From Rhyzopertha dominica (lineage: Eukaryota; Arthropoda; Insecta; Coleoptera; Bostrichidae), in contig QCXZ01000045.1 of NCBI GenBank assembly GCA_025024175.1, positions 4,156,649 through 4,220,648 on the forward strand: 64,000 nucleotides of DNA, read 5' to 3'. The notes below the pieces were generated by a model. That model worked only from the letters and a program-made list of their open reading frames with translations. It searched no databases and was not told the DNA's origin. Positions within the stretch are counted from its first letter, which is position 1. Each line of letters begins with the position of its first letter. The position numbers and the translations under genes were made by a program. This document shows positions 46,701 to 64,000 of the stretch, piece by piece.

Positions 46701-47982
46701 TTCTGGGCAGCATTCACTTAGGCATGCAAGGTACAGCGTGGTTATTATATAAGTCAGGAGGGTAGGGCTTCCATCTAATTGCTCTGTTTATCAATATAAT
46801 AGAAAATGGGACCATTTTGTGCAGTTTTAAGCTGCATTCACTTTGGCATGCAGGGTACAGTGTGGTTATTATATAAGTTAGGAAGGTAGGGTAAGGTAAT
46901 TAATTGCTCTGTTTATCAATATAATACAATATGGGACCATTTTGTGTAGTTTTGAGCTGCTTTCGCTTTGGGATGCTGGGTAGAGCATTGTTATTGTATG
47001 TCAGGAAGGTAGGGCTTCTATTTAATTACTCTGTTTATCAATATAATACTATACTGGACCATTTTGTGCAGTTCTAAGCAGCATTCACTTAGGCATGGAA
47101 GGTACAGCATTGTTATTATATGAGTCAGGAAAGTAGGGCTTCCATCTAATTGCTCTGTTTATCAATATAATAGTATACGGGATAACTTGTGCAGTTTTAA
47201 GCTGCATTCACTTTTGGATGCGAGGTACAGCATCGTTATTATATGTCAGGAAGGTGGGGCTTCCATTTAATTGCTCAGTTTATCAATATAATACTATATG
47301 AGACCATTTTGTGCAGTTCTAAGCAGTATTCACTTTGGCTTGCTCGGTACAGCGTGGTTATTATATGAGTCAGGAAGGTAGGGCTTCCACCTAATTGCTC
47401 TGTTTATCAATATAGATTATGGGTCCATTTTGTGCAGTTTTAAGCTGCATTCGCTTTGGGATGCAAGGTACAGCATTGTTATTATATGTCAGGAAGGTAG
47501 GGCTTCCATTTAATTGCTCAGTTTATCAATATAATAGTATATGGGTATATTTTGTGCAGTTTTAGGCAGCATTCACTTAGGCGTGCAGGGTACAAGCATT
47601 GTTATTATATGTCAGGAAGGTAGGGCTTCCGTCTAATTGCTAAGTTTATCAATATAATAATATACGGGACGATTTTGTGCAGTTCTAAGCAGTACCCATT
47701 TACTTTGGCTTGCTGGGTACAGGGTGGTTATTATATGAGTCAGGAAGGTAGGGCTTCCATCTAATTGCTCTGATTATCAATATAATAGTATATGAGACCA
47801 TTTTGTGCATTTTTAAGCTGCATTCACTTTGGCATGCGGGGTACAGCATTGTTATTATATGTCAGGAAGGTAGGGCTTCCATGTAATGGCTCTGTTTATC
47901 AATATAATATTATCTATATACTAGTATACGGGGCCATTTTGTGCAGTTTTAAGCTGCATTCGCTTTGGGATGCAGGGTACAG

Positions 47983-48330
47983 TAATAATAATAATAATAA
48001 TAGACTTTATTGACAACGAATAAACAGAAATAGACACATTAATGTGAGATTCTAAAAACAAAAATGTCAAACGGCGAAGTTCAGCATTACTGATAAATCA
48101 GCATGCTGCTTTACAACTTAACCGTAAATCAATCAAATAATATCATCTCTAATCATAGAATTCAATATTATGATAATGTTCGATTCCCATCCCTAGAAGA
48201 ATTTTCCTTGAGAATGGTTATTTTGGAAGAGGTACACACCGCATTCTTTAACGCAAAAAAGCTAACTGTGGCATAGACAATATCTCGTTGAAAATTTTAC
48301 GCTTATGTAGTCCCATTCTTGATTTATACC
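47983..48330 (-). mobile_element. 3' end of a minus-strand retroposon closing the satellite
   Basis: An (AAT)n run (47983-48001) is followed by AGACTTTATTGAC. On the minus strand this reads GTCAATAAAGTCT(ATT)n, like the tail of LINEs/SINEs with simple-repeat ends. It interrupts the satellite directly. The element's upstream limit is unclear. Confidence 0.5.
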
Positions 48331-48359
48331 TATTACACATCTTCAATTGTTGTATCGAA

Positions 48360-49776
48360 AAAGCTTATTTCCCCATAATGTGGAAGAAAGCCAACGCAAT
48401 ACCTCTGCCTGAAAAGTCTAACCCTGAAAACTTGTCGGATTTACGGTTTGATTAGCATCTTACCTGCAACTTCAAAACTGTTTGAATCTCTAATCTATGA
48501 ACAAATATCTGTCTTCTAGAAAAATCATTCCTGATGCTCAGTGCGGATTCAGACGCGATCGGAGCACTCCTACTGCACTAGCTTCAGTCATGGATGATCT
48601 CATTTCAGCTTATGATAAAGCTTTAGTCAGTGTTTTGGTTTTGCTCAATTTTTTAAAAGCGTTCATCTGTTATGCGCCAAACTAGTCTTACGACTACTGT
48701 CGGTAGATCATTATAACTTATTTGAGCGATAGAACTCTAGTAGTAAAATATAAAGATAGTGTCTCCTCTGAATTATTAGGACTTATTATGCTTTTCATAA
48801 TATATACGTATTTATAGTGAACTCTGTTCTTAATTGAGGACTTATAGCTTACGCCGACGATACACAGTTGTATTCTGAATAAAGAACTTGAAAACAAAAA
48901 AATTGCCTGCTGAGCACGGCCTTGAATTGAATTCGTATAAGTCGCAGCTAATGGCATTTGGTAATAAAAGTAGTACAACACTTCTTAATCAGTCCTTATA
49001 TAGATGGCACAAGGTTAAATTTTGTTGATCATAGTAGAAATTTGGGTCTTATTATGGACACTTAGTTACGATTTAAGTACATGTAAATAAGTCAATACAA
49101 AAAACATTTTCTAACCTTAAGCTTTTGTATGCTTGTAGACATTTTTAACCGTTAATTTGAAAAAGCAATTGTGATGCACTCGTTCTCAAACACTTTAATT
49201 ATTGCATTTTTTATGGCCCCTGTTTGGATTTTGTTGATAGAAACAGGGTTCAGAAGGCTCAGAATGCATGCTGTCGCTTGGTTTTTGGCTTGCAACGCGG
49301 GGACCATATATCTCACAGGATGAAAATTGAAATGGCTACGAATGGATTCCCGCTGGAATTATCGCTTAAGTTGTTTCGTCCATGCTTTACTAAATTTTCC
49401 TCATGCTTGTCAAAATTTGAGGTCTAAGTTTGTCCCTCATTTATCTACGCGCTTAAGTGATACACGAAATAAAGCTAAATATTTGTTGTCTCACCATCGC
49501 TCTGCTATGTTCGTTCGTTGCTTCACATACAACGCTGTAAGGCTATATAATTCCCTTCCGAGCGAGTTTAAAAAACTAAATATTAACAAATTTAAATTTA
49601 AACTAGGACAGTTCTTTTTCGATCTTCAGATTTCATTATAACCATGACTCTCTTAACTCGTTCGGACTCGCTTTTGAATTTGTGCTCTATTTTGTTTATT
49701 ATTGATTCTATTTTTTTACTGTATTAACTATTATAAATAGTTGAGTTTACTCTAAAGATTATTATTATTGCTTATT
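48360..49776 (+). pseudogene. Degenerate LINE reverse transcriptase
   Basis: Broken frames read MWKKANAIPLPEKSNPENLS, IPDAQCGFRRDRSTPTALAS, then a DDLISAYDKALVSVLVLLNF strand corresponding to the first RT catalytic region. A degraded LAYADDTQLYS-like AYADDTQLY (about 48850-48876) follows. The C-terminal region RVQKAQNACCRLVFGLQRGD is followed by TRNKAKYLLSHHRSAMFVRC and YNAVRLYNSLPSEFKKL. A 3' tail with (ATT)n ends near 49776. It is a CR1/Jockey-like LINE with stops and deletions. Confidence 0.82.
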
Positions 49777-50419
49777 GAAGGTTGACTACCACTGCTTTCC
49801 AGTTATTATACCTACAGATTAATATAAACCTTAACTATTTAGAAATCCATTAAACAGTTCCGGCGTATTGGTTTCTAAGTCACAACTTCAAGGTATTGGT
49901 TCTCCAAAATGAAGTCATATAAAGATTTTCAGCTTATAATGAATTACCTGTACTATCATTCTACAAGATATATTGCAGTTTCCTTGCTATAATATAGCTA
50001 CGATGAGATAACAGTTTTGATAAATACAATATTTTGTAAGTAGGTAATTAATTACTATCTGTTTAGTTTAAAAGTTAATAAATAAACAATGACACTAGGA
50101 ATGTTGAATATCGTGCGACAATGTTGCTTTAAAAGTTTCAGGATGAGCTTGATATTAGCTTGATGTTAGCTTGATATTAGTTTGATGTTAGCCATAGGGA
50201 ACCAAAATTTCGATTCTCTATGGTATCAGTGTATCGGTTTTAATATTTCCATCGGTGTCAAAGTTGCAGTTTCACTATTTCAAAAGATTACAGATTGTGC
50301 TATTTCACCAATTTGATAAATGCCTCCTGTACTTACATTTCTTATTAAGTAACCGTTTACGTTTAAAGTTATGAAACTCATCGCCAACACCTAGTACTAG
50401 ATTGTATGCTGCAGACTCT
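49777..50419. other. Intergenic, nothing recognised
   Basis: AT-rich sequence between the LINE tail and the double hAT insertion. A short GCTTGATATTAGCTTGATGTTAG-like microduplication lies at ~50147-50190. Confidence 0.7.
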
Positions 50420-50427
50420 CTTTCCGG

Positions 50428-51303
50428 TAGAGGTGTTACGGAATAGCTTTTCCATGTACCTAGTACGACCTGTTCCAGTTCCAGTTACGTACCTATTCCA
50501 AATACCTGTTCCAGTTCCAAGCTGTTCCGGTCTTGTTCATGATGATACTCCGTCGTCTCGGAAACAGGTGCGCGGAACTGGCAGTTCCTATCTATTCCAG
50601 TGTAATAGGTCCTGTTCCGACGCAATACCTCTGCGGTAAACTATATCGAGTGGCGACAGGGCAACTTTTAGAATCGGGGCATTCTGTTAATAATTCTGTT
50701 ATGGACCAGCATTTTAAATAGGTAATCAACAATACATAAAAAGTCATTTTCAATTAAAGTTTTTCCTATTTGTAGCAAGTAGCAAACTTAATATGAATTG
50801 AATGTATCATTGTTTTATCAAAATAGGGAGGTTGTACCAAAAATATTGTATTCTACTTTTGTCAAAAGTGGTTTCATTTTGTTTTGATTCACATTTCTGT
50901 ACATTACTCATAAAATGAGCAACTGTTATTATTACCTTTATACATATTAATAAAGTATGAATAGCTAAAAATTCTAACTGGAATATTTACCAAAAATAAA
51001 CATTGGTATAGCAAAAGCCGCTCTTTGTACTTGCCACAAAATAGCAAAATACTGTCAAATAAGTAATCGTAACGTTACTGGAAATTAGAATAACTATATT
51101 GCTTTATGCGTGCATTGAGAGTAAAAGGTCCAGTTCCAACGCAACAGTAATAGCTCCAGTTACGCACTTATTCCAATCGAAAACGCCCGATGCGAGACTG
51201 TGGACTCGTAAGAGGTACATCAGCTTGTCCGGAACAGGTACGCGGAACTGCCAGCTCATACCTATTCCACTGTAACAGGTCCAGTTCCAACGTAACACCT
51301 CTA
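50428..51303. mobile_element. hAT-like non-autonomous element 1 (876 bp)
   Basis: Ends TAGAGGTGTTACG and CGTAACACCTCTA form a perfect 13-bp inverted repeat. The 8-bp target duplication CTTTCCGG flanks it at 50420-50427 and 51304-51311. The interior has GTTCCAGTTCC-type subterminal repeats near both ends and no transposase frame. 8-bp duplications and TAGAG ends fit the hAT superfamily. Confidence 0.88.
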
Positions 51304-51311
51304 CTTTCCGG

Positions 51312-52046
51312 TAGAGGTGGGCATTTCGATTCTTTTCGGTGAGTCAGTTCACTGCATCTGCTTCTTTAAACTGAGCTGACTCAGTGAGTCGACTCAAAAG
51401 AGCTGCAAGATCCCTACGAGTGGCGGTCATATGAATATCGTCACAGGCTCTCTATCAGTCTCAGCTATTTGATCTAGATCTCTCGTATCCGAGACGTACT
51501 TAAGGTCTGGATTTACGTATTTGTTTTTGTTGGACAAGCCAAATTATAAAATTTAAAATTAAAATCGGAAGTAAACTTGATAACTCCTTCGTCTGTCTAG
51601 CAACAAAGGGGAAGAAATAATATTTTTAATTTGATATATTTTTGTGAATTGTAGAGTTGTGTTTTTGTTGTTGTTTGCATAATGATGTTTTATTTTTTGT
51701 TACATACTACTTTTGTTGCAAACCCATATATTTACATTTATTAAAACGTCGACTTTCAGTTATTAATTACCTGGCTCATGTCGTTTACATAGATTTTGTA
51801 CCTACTTAAGTACCTAGTGTACCTACGTAACATGTTGGGAAAAAGAGCGGATAGAGCAGCTCGCCGGATTCGTATCAATGTACGATAGCTGCGTTCAGTT
51901 GCCACGTTGTCAGCCAACTCGGCAATTCAGTTCAGTTCGGCGCTGAGCCGGAGAGCTGTATTTACTGAAATAAGTGAGCTGCTTCAACAGCTCTTTTGAA
52001 AGAGTCGGCTCTTCGATGCAGCTCACTCCCGAGTTACACATCTCTA
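51312..52046. mobile_element. hAT-like non-autonomous element 2 (735 bp)
   Basis: The left end TAGAGGTGGGCA starts directly after the CTTTCCGG at 51304-51311. The right end ..TACACATCTCTA is followed by CTTTCCGG at 52047-52054. The terminal repeats are imperfect (TAGAGGTGGGCA / TAGAGATGTGTA). Subterminal AGCTGACTCA/GAGTCGGCTC-like repeats occur at both sides. No transposase frame. Confidence 0.8.
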
Positions 52047-52100
52047 CTTTCCGGGATTCGATACAAGTCACGTGGCACGTGGCTTTGGATGTTGTGACTT

Positions 52101-54180
52101 TTGACACAAACTAAGATAGCAATCAATTCCTTTGATCTATTTAAGTCGACGGGGCCAAATGGCATTCCCGCTCTTCTCAGGGAGGCGGGTGATATCATCG
52201 TAGAAGCGCTTTGTCACATAATAGAAGCGTCAGTAGCTTTGGGACACATACCGATTCCTGAAGGCGGTGTCGCGTTGTTTGTACCAAAAGCTGGTCGAGT
52301 TCACTATGACCAGCCTAAGGATATTCGGCCGATCAATGTGGCCTCGTTTTTGTTGAAGGCAAGTGAAAGGTTGGTTGGGGATTGGGTATTGGTTGACACA
52401 CTTCTACACCCAAATCAGCATGCCTACAGATCAGGCATATCTACGAAAACAGCACTCCATCAGCTCGGCTACCGAGCTGAGGATGATCTATCCAGAAAGG
52501 AATGGTCTCTAGATGCCTTTGTGGATATTGAAAGAGCCTTCAACAATCCTTTATTTGATGCTCTTTGTTCTGCAGTGGCAAGCAGACAAGCAGAGGCGCT
52601 AATCGAGCCATTGTAAAATGGATCGAGCCGATGCTCTGTTACCGTCGTTTGGAGCGTCGAGTGAAGGCGTCTGTTGTACAAGGCTGTCCGCAAGGAGGAG
52701 TATTATTTCCCCTCTTGTAGTTTCTCCTTGTGGACACTCTCCTTGTTGACCTTAACAAAAATGCATTTTTATTTCAGGTAAATTTCTGGGGCCCTTTCAG
52801 AGCTGATGCAAATCCATCTAAACAGTACCAGCAAGTGGTGTGAACAGAGGCTTGTCGGTTAATCCGGCAAAGATGGAATTCTTAGCCTATTCGATGGTCT
52901 TCTTTGCAAAACGTAACATTGAAGCCTGTACTGACGGTGAGGTATCTAAGTGTAACCCTGGGTTACAAAATGGACGGATCATGTTAACGAAATCAGTCAA
53001 AAGACGTGTACACTGTACAACACAGTTGGGGACTTAAAGCACAGGTCGCGTACTGGCTGTACATAACAATAAGAGGTCTCGCCAACCTCTTATCACATAC
53101 GTCGCCCTGGTATGGTCTCGCTCCACTGAGGAACTCAGTATCAGGACAGCTTTAGAACAAATTAAGCGGCCGGTGGTATGAAAACGACACCTATTGCATC
53201 TATAGAGATGCTTCTGGGACTGGAACAGGGCACCGTATGTAGCTCTCTGTACCACATGGAGATCAAGCTATTCTCTCAATGACGAGAGATGTAGGATTAA
53301 CACGACTATATGTTTTGATACACCGTACAGAATCAATATCCCCGATAAGGAGAAGGACTAGTGAAAACATGCTTGTACCACAAGGACTCGTCTGGTACAC
53401 GGATATGGGTCTAAAACAGACCGGCACTAACGCGGGAGTATGTGGTACATCTCCGAGGGTACAACTTAGATTGCCACTGAGAGAGTACACTAGCACATTC
53501 GTGCGGTAATTTTTGCAATCCTGGCATGTGCTCATGAGAACCTCAGTAGAAGGTACTCCGGTTTACATATCATATATCATATTTATCTGGTTGGCCCTGC
53601 TGAGCATTGAACAGGCATTGAAAAGGCCGACAGGGCGGCGTCAGCACCTTATCTCGGGCCACAACCTTCCATTGCTATCCCAGAAAGCAGACTGAGTGCT
53701 GAGATCACAGTTTCACAGTGTGGCTCGGTCGTCAGTTTTGCTTGTAAAGGGAAGACGCGCCGGAACTGAGGCAATCAAGGGCCTTCATCACTGGACCTAC
53801 GCCTTCTCAGGAACGCAAATGGCTTTTAAGACTGATTCGTTCTCAATTGCGATTAATGATGGGTGTCTTTACGCGACACTGCCGGCTCAATGAATACCTA
53901 CATAATATGGGCGTAGCAAAAAGTAGCGCCTGTAGGGCCTGCTCAGAAGCGATTCACCAACTGCAAACCGCTTGGAGGCAAAAGATTTGTAGGTTACCTT
54001 GGAAAGAGATACTGCCATTCTTTAAGAAGGCAGGCCTTTTATCTTCGTTGCAAGCACAATGGATCGAAAGGTCCAAGTGCAGCACCCCGCCGATTTGCGG
54101 GGTCGCATCGCGGAATATAGAATCACCAGCAATTATTGTTAATAATCTAGTTGAATTAAATAGCTTGAAAAGAAGCTGAT
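52101..54180 (+). pseudogene. Degenerate LINE ORF2 with RT and RNase H
   Basis: 52101-52616 is an open stretch of 171 codons: FKSTGPNGIPALL, LFVPKAGRV, DIRPINVASFLLKASERLV, HPNQHAYRSGISTKTALH and DAFVDIERAFNNPLFDAL, the reverse transcriptase fingers/palm with catalytic Asp in DIERAF. Downstream pieces in shifted frames include a VWYTDMGLKQTGTNAGVCG RNase H start (~53390-53445). A C-terminal LNEYLHNMGVAKSSACRAC region (~53888-53946) follows. The order is that of RNase H-bearing LINEs. The YADD region is destroyed. No target duplication or tail was identified. Confidence 0.82.
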
Positions 54181-54459
54181 TGGTTAAACCTACTTTGTTT
54201 GGCATTTCTTTTTTATCAGATGGCTCTGATAGATTGTTTTGCTGACCGTAAAGTTCGATACTACTGTCGAAGCTATCTGTAAAAAATTGTGAAATAAAGC
54301 AGTTCAAACCATTAGCTTGTTTGTAAGCTATTGAATTGATTCAGGGTATTTCACAATGAGTGCATCTTCGAAAGTACCTATTCACTAATATAGATGTTAG
54401 AACACATTTTGTAAAAAAAATCATTGTATCACCTAACGAATGTAAGTGCCGGGCAAAGT

Positions 54460-55145
54460 AGGTGGGCGGGGTGTATGTTTCCTTGTGGAGAGTATATCCG
54501 CAAATTGATATTGTTGCAACCATCTTGCATAAAAGGATGTCGATTTACAATGACCATCATAGAATGGTCGTTTTATCTGACGAACTCAGAGAAGACTGGC
54601 AATATAGGTGTACACTGCCTTGTATAGTTTATCATGGTGTCTGCACCAGACCTGTCAGGCATAAGGAGATGCCAAGTTACATTAGCCAAACGTATCACAA
54701 ACGGTTGATCTATCTGAGCAACTTAAGTTCTGAGGAGAGTGGGTAATGAGGAAGGCATAAGTAAATGGTCGATTTATTTGATGAACGTAAGTACAGAGGA
54801 AGATAGGTAAGTGGGTCTTGCCTTGTGGAGAATACATCTGCAGAGTCGCAGACTGATAGCAGTGTTGGAACCAACGTGCGTAAAGGGTTGCTGAATTACA
54901 ATGACAAAATGTTCGATGTATGCTAAACTGACCAAATGTTTCGCCAGGCATGAGATGTCAAGTTAAATTGGCCAAACGCATTACCAAATGGTCGTTTTAA
55001 CTGTCGAACCTAACTGCTGATGAGGGAGAGTAGGGGTGTGTTGCCTTGTGGTGAATATAACCCCACACTGATCATTTCGGAACTACCTTGCATAAAGAGA
55101 TGCCGAGGTACAATGAGAAAATGGTTGATGTNGATCTGTTAGACT
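54460..55145 (+). repeat. Diverged tandem repeat, units ~220-340 bp
   Basis: CCTTGTGGAGAGTATATCCGC (~54481), CCTTGTGGAGAATACATCTGC (~54823) and CCTTGTGGTGAATATAACCCC (~55043) recur. Each is followed by a TTGCATAAA..GGATG..TACAATGA block, and two copies of a GCCAAACG..ACAAA block are present. Confidence 0.7.
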
Positions 55146-55151
55146 GACCAA

Positions 55152-55484
55152 GTGTTTCAACATAAGGGTAATTTAGTTGATGTATTGCCTGGTATAGATT
55201 ATCATTGTGAACTGATGGAGCCTGAAAGTACTAAATTATTGGAACTTGTAGCAATGAAAAACAAGGACCATTTTCTTAGCTTTATTAATAACTATTCAAA
55301 ATGGGCAGAGATAAAGCATCTTGCCGTAACATCTTCTAAATTAATTATTGACTGGCTTAGAATAATGCTTTCGACATTTGGCATACCAGAAAAATTAGTC
55401 TCAAATAACAAAAATGATCTTCCTCATGAGATACAATCATTTGATTGGAACTTTAGATGTACAGTGCCCACCACGTTCTCCTGA
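55152..55484 (+). pseudogene. Ty3/Gypsy integrase core fragment
   Basis: A 110-codon frame: DHFLSFINNYSKWAEIKHLA, then IIDWLRIMLSTFGIPEKLVS, corresponding to the integrase DDE core. The usual S-D-N-G motif reads SNNK, so a catalytic Asp is lost. There are no flanking element domains, and it is fused to unrelated transposase-like sequence at its 3' side. Confidence 0.7.
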
Positions 55485-55610
55485 CTTATTTCCACCTAGA
55501 TTTTTTGTGGGGTTATTTAATGGACCAAATAATTTAAATGGTGCAGATTAGTCCTGAAGTGCTAGAACAAAGTGTTCAATGTTTATACGATCTGGGACAG
55601 TTGCGTTAAA
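55460..55610 (+). pseudogene. Mariner-type transposase 3' fragment
   Basis: QCPPRSPDLFPPRFFVGL (about 55459-55512) resembles the mariner/DDE_3 motif PPRSPDLxPxDFFLWG, with the final catalytic Asp replaced. Only the tail region follows, in broken frame. Confidence 0.6.
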
Positions 55611-56255
55611 TGTTATCAGTTTATCATTTTTTCTTGTTAACTCACTAAATTTATTGTTATTCTGTTTTCTTTAATACACAAAAATTTTATCTTTTTATAG
55701 TACAATTAATTATGTCCAGAAAAATATGCAAGGTATCACTTTTTTATTACTATTAACAGTGAATTGAAAGGTATATTGAAAAGTGAAAGAAAGTTGGATA
55801 AAACAAATTAATGATGTCATAGTTCAATAGTACATAACTAAATGAGAAATTTTGTTCTTAACTTTATGATCACTCTATAAAACAGTACCTACTGTCTAAA
55901 TTTAGAATGATGACTTGACTAAACGATACAATGTATTATGGAAAAACTGTAAGTACTACATTTGGCAAGTATATAAGCCTTCTCGGGGAAAAACACTAGC
56001 ACTTTTTTCTTGTACAGTTGAAATATATTTAATTTCATTTTAAGTACAGAAGATGCATTCCTTGCAGGAAACAACAAAAAATAATATAACAAATTTATAT
56101 TGATCAAGGACCTATCTAACAAGCCATCAACAAGCTCAATCCCTATCGAACTATGTGTTACAGACATCAGGCAGATGGACAAAGTGCGGACAATTTTTAT
56201 AAATAAAGTGTGCTAAAAATAAGGGAAGGATTAATAAAATTTTATATTAAAATCA
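55611..56255. other. Intergenic, nothing recognised
   Basis: AT-rich sequence between transposon debris and the P5CDH 3' UTR. No supported features. Confidence 0.7.
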
Positions 56256-56261
56256 AAGCAT

Positions 56262-56267
56262 TTTATT
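56262..56267 (-). terminator. Likely polyadenylation signal of P5CDH
   Basis: The plus strand reads TTTATT, so the minus strand reads AATAAA, about 450 nt after the stop codon. This gives a 3' UTR of roughly 56250-56714. Confidence 0.5.
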
Positions 56268-56714
56268 GCCAGTAACATCCATGTTTCTTTTGTAGATAAA
56301 CAAAACATCAATATACAACTGAAAACCTGAAAAGTACGACTGAAAATAATCACATTCATTAACATCTCTTACTTTACAACTATTAAAGGGTATATCTCGG
56401 GAATCTAAAATCTTTTTTAACATTAGTCGTTATCATTTAATATTGTCGTAACATTATTTCTATTTTATACATACTGAAATATACAACAGATCAGAAATGA
56501 TAAACGATAACCAAAACAAGCCGCAAAGCAAAACTTAAAGTTTCACTCCCAGCAAGAATTTAGTTTCCATTTAGATGAATACTGAACATAATACTTTCGA
56601 GAAAAAACCAATCAATATTGTCGTGTGTGATGACTCGCATCGGAACTCAATACAAAAACTATCACATAACTGTAAAACGATGAAATTAGAACAGAAATGG
56701 GTACAACACTTGAC

Positions 56715-63891
<7,177 letters not shown>

Positions 63892-64000
63892 CTGCAAATA
63901 GGAAATATATATTAATAATAACAATCTGGCTAATTATACTGGCCCACATGATTTTTGTAACACGGTTAAGACCATTGTATTTACAATACTAATACCTTTC

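Larger units (their letters stand above)
32668..47982 (+). repeat. ~15.3-kb satellite array, ~122-124 bp monomers
   Basis: The monomer runs GTCAGGAAGGTAGGGCTTCC - ATCTAATTGCT - ..TTTATCAATATAATA - ..GGACCATTTTGTGCAGTT - ..AAGC.GCATTCACTT - ..GCATGCA.GGTACAGC - ..GTTATTATAT. Two main types alternate: CTCTGTTTATC..ATAGTATACGGG and CTAAGTTTATC..ATACTATATGGG. Allowing for the 926-bp insert, I estimate about 115-120 monomers. All lie in one orientation. Open frames inside it are by-products of the repeat and are not genes. Confidence 0.97.

Noticed and set aside
32668..47982. CRISPR-like regular repeats
   Set aside because: Every base belongs to the repeating unit, there are no unique spacers, and the context is a eukaryotic genome.

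Overview
This window is a eukaryotic nuclear sequence, almost certainly from an insect. It is AT-rich, and its genes are split into many exons with GT..AG introns. Some introns are only 51-61 nt while others are several kb, and LTR, non-LTR and DNA transposon relics fill the long ones. Scattered single N bases show it is a draft assembly. No bacterial-type features, rRNA or intact tRNA genes were seen.

Layout. (1) 1-~4375: the 3' part of a Ty3/Gypsy-type LTR element (gag, zinc knuckles, aspartic protease, integrase zinc-binding region, a second knuckle pair and an LTR). It lacks reverse transcriptase/RNase H and sits upstream of the first visible host exon. (2) 4629-31760, + strand: 19 exons, about 1,019 codons, of a voltage-gated calcium channel alpha-2/delta subunit (CACNA2D3/straightjacket-like). 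They run from just before the VWA domain to the stop codon; the N-terminal exons lie off the window. Its long introns hold a LINE relic, a THAP-domain transposon relic, MITEs and small tandem repeats. (3) 32470-32667: a stump of a BEL/Pao integrase that abuts (4) 32668-47982: a ~15.3 kb satellite of ~122-124 bp monomers with nested higher-order repeats (247 bp dimer, 741 bp hexamer), split by a 926 bp TTAA-flanked element. (5) 47983-55600: degenerate LINEs, two hAT-like elements back to back at one target sequence, and a Gypsy-integrase/mariner patchwork. (6) 56715-63891, - strand: the last four exons of delta-1-pyrroline-5-carboxylate dehydrogenase (P5CDH/ALDH4A1). Its last intron carries a 2,675 bp element with perfect 33-bp inverted ends and a Harbinger-like MITE nested inside it.

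The two host genes are convergent (tail to tail) and about 24 kb of repeat DNA separates their ends. One encodes an extracellular, membrane-anchored channel subunit that promotes calcium-channel trafficking and synaptic function. The other encodes a mitochondrial enzyme of proline catabolism. Nothing suggests they work together. The most notable structures are in the repeats: the hierarchical satellite, the same-target double hAT insertion, the unclassified perfect-TIR element and the RT-less LTR element with two nucleocapsid-like modules.
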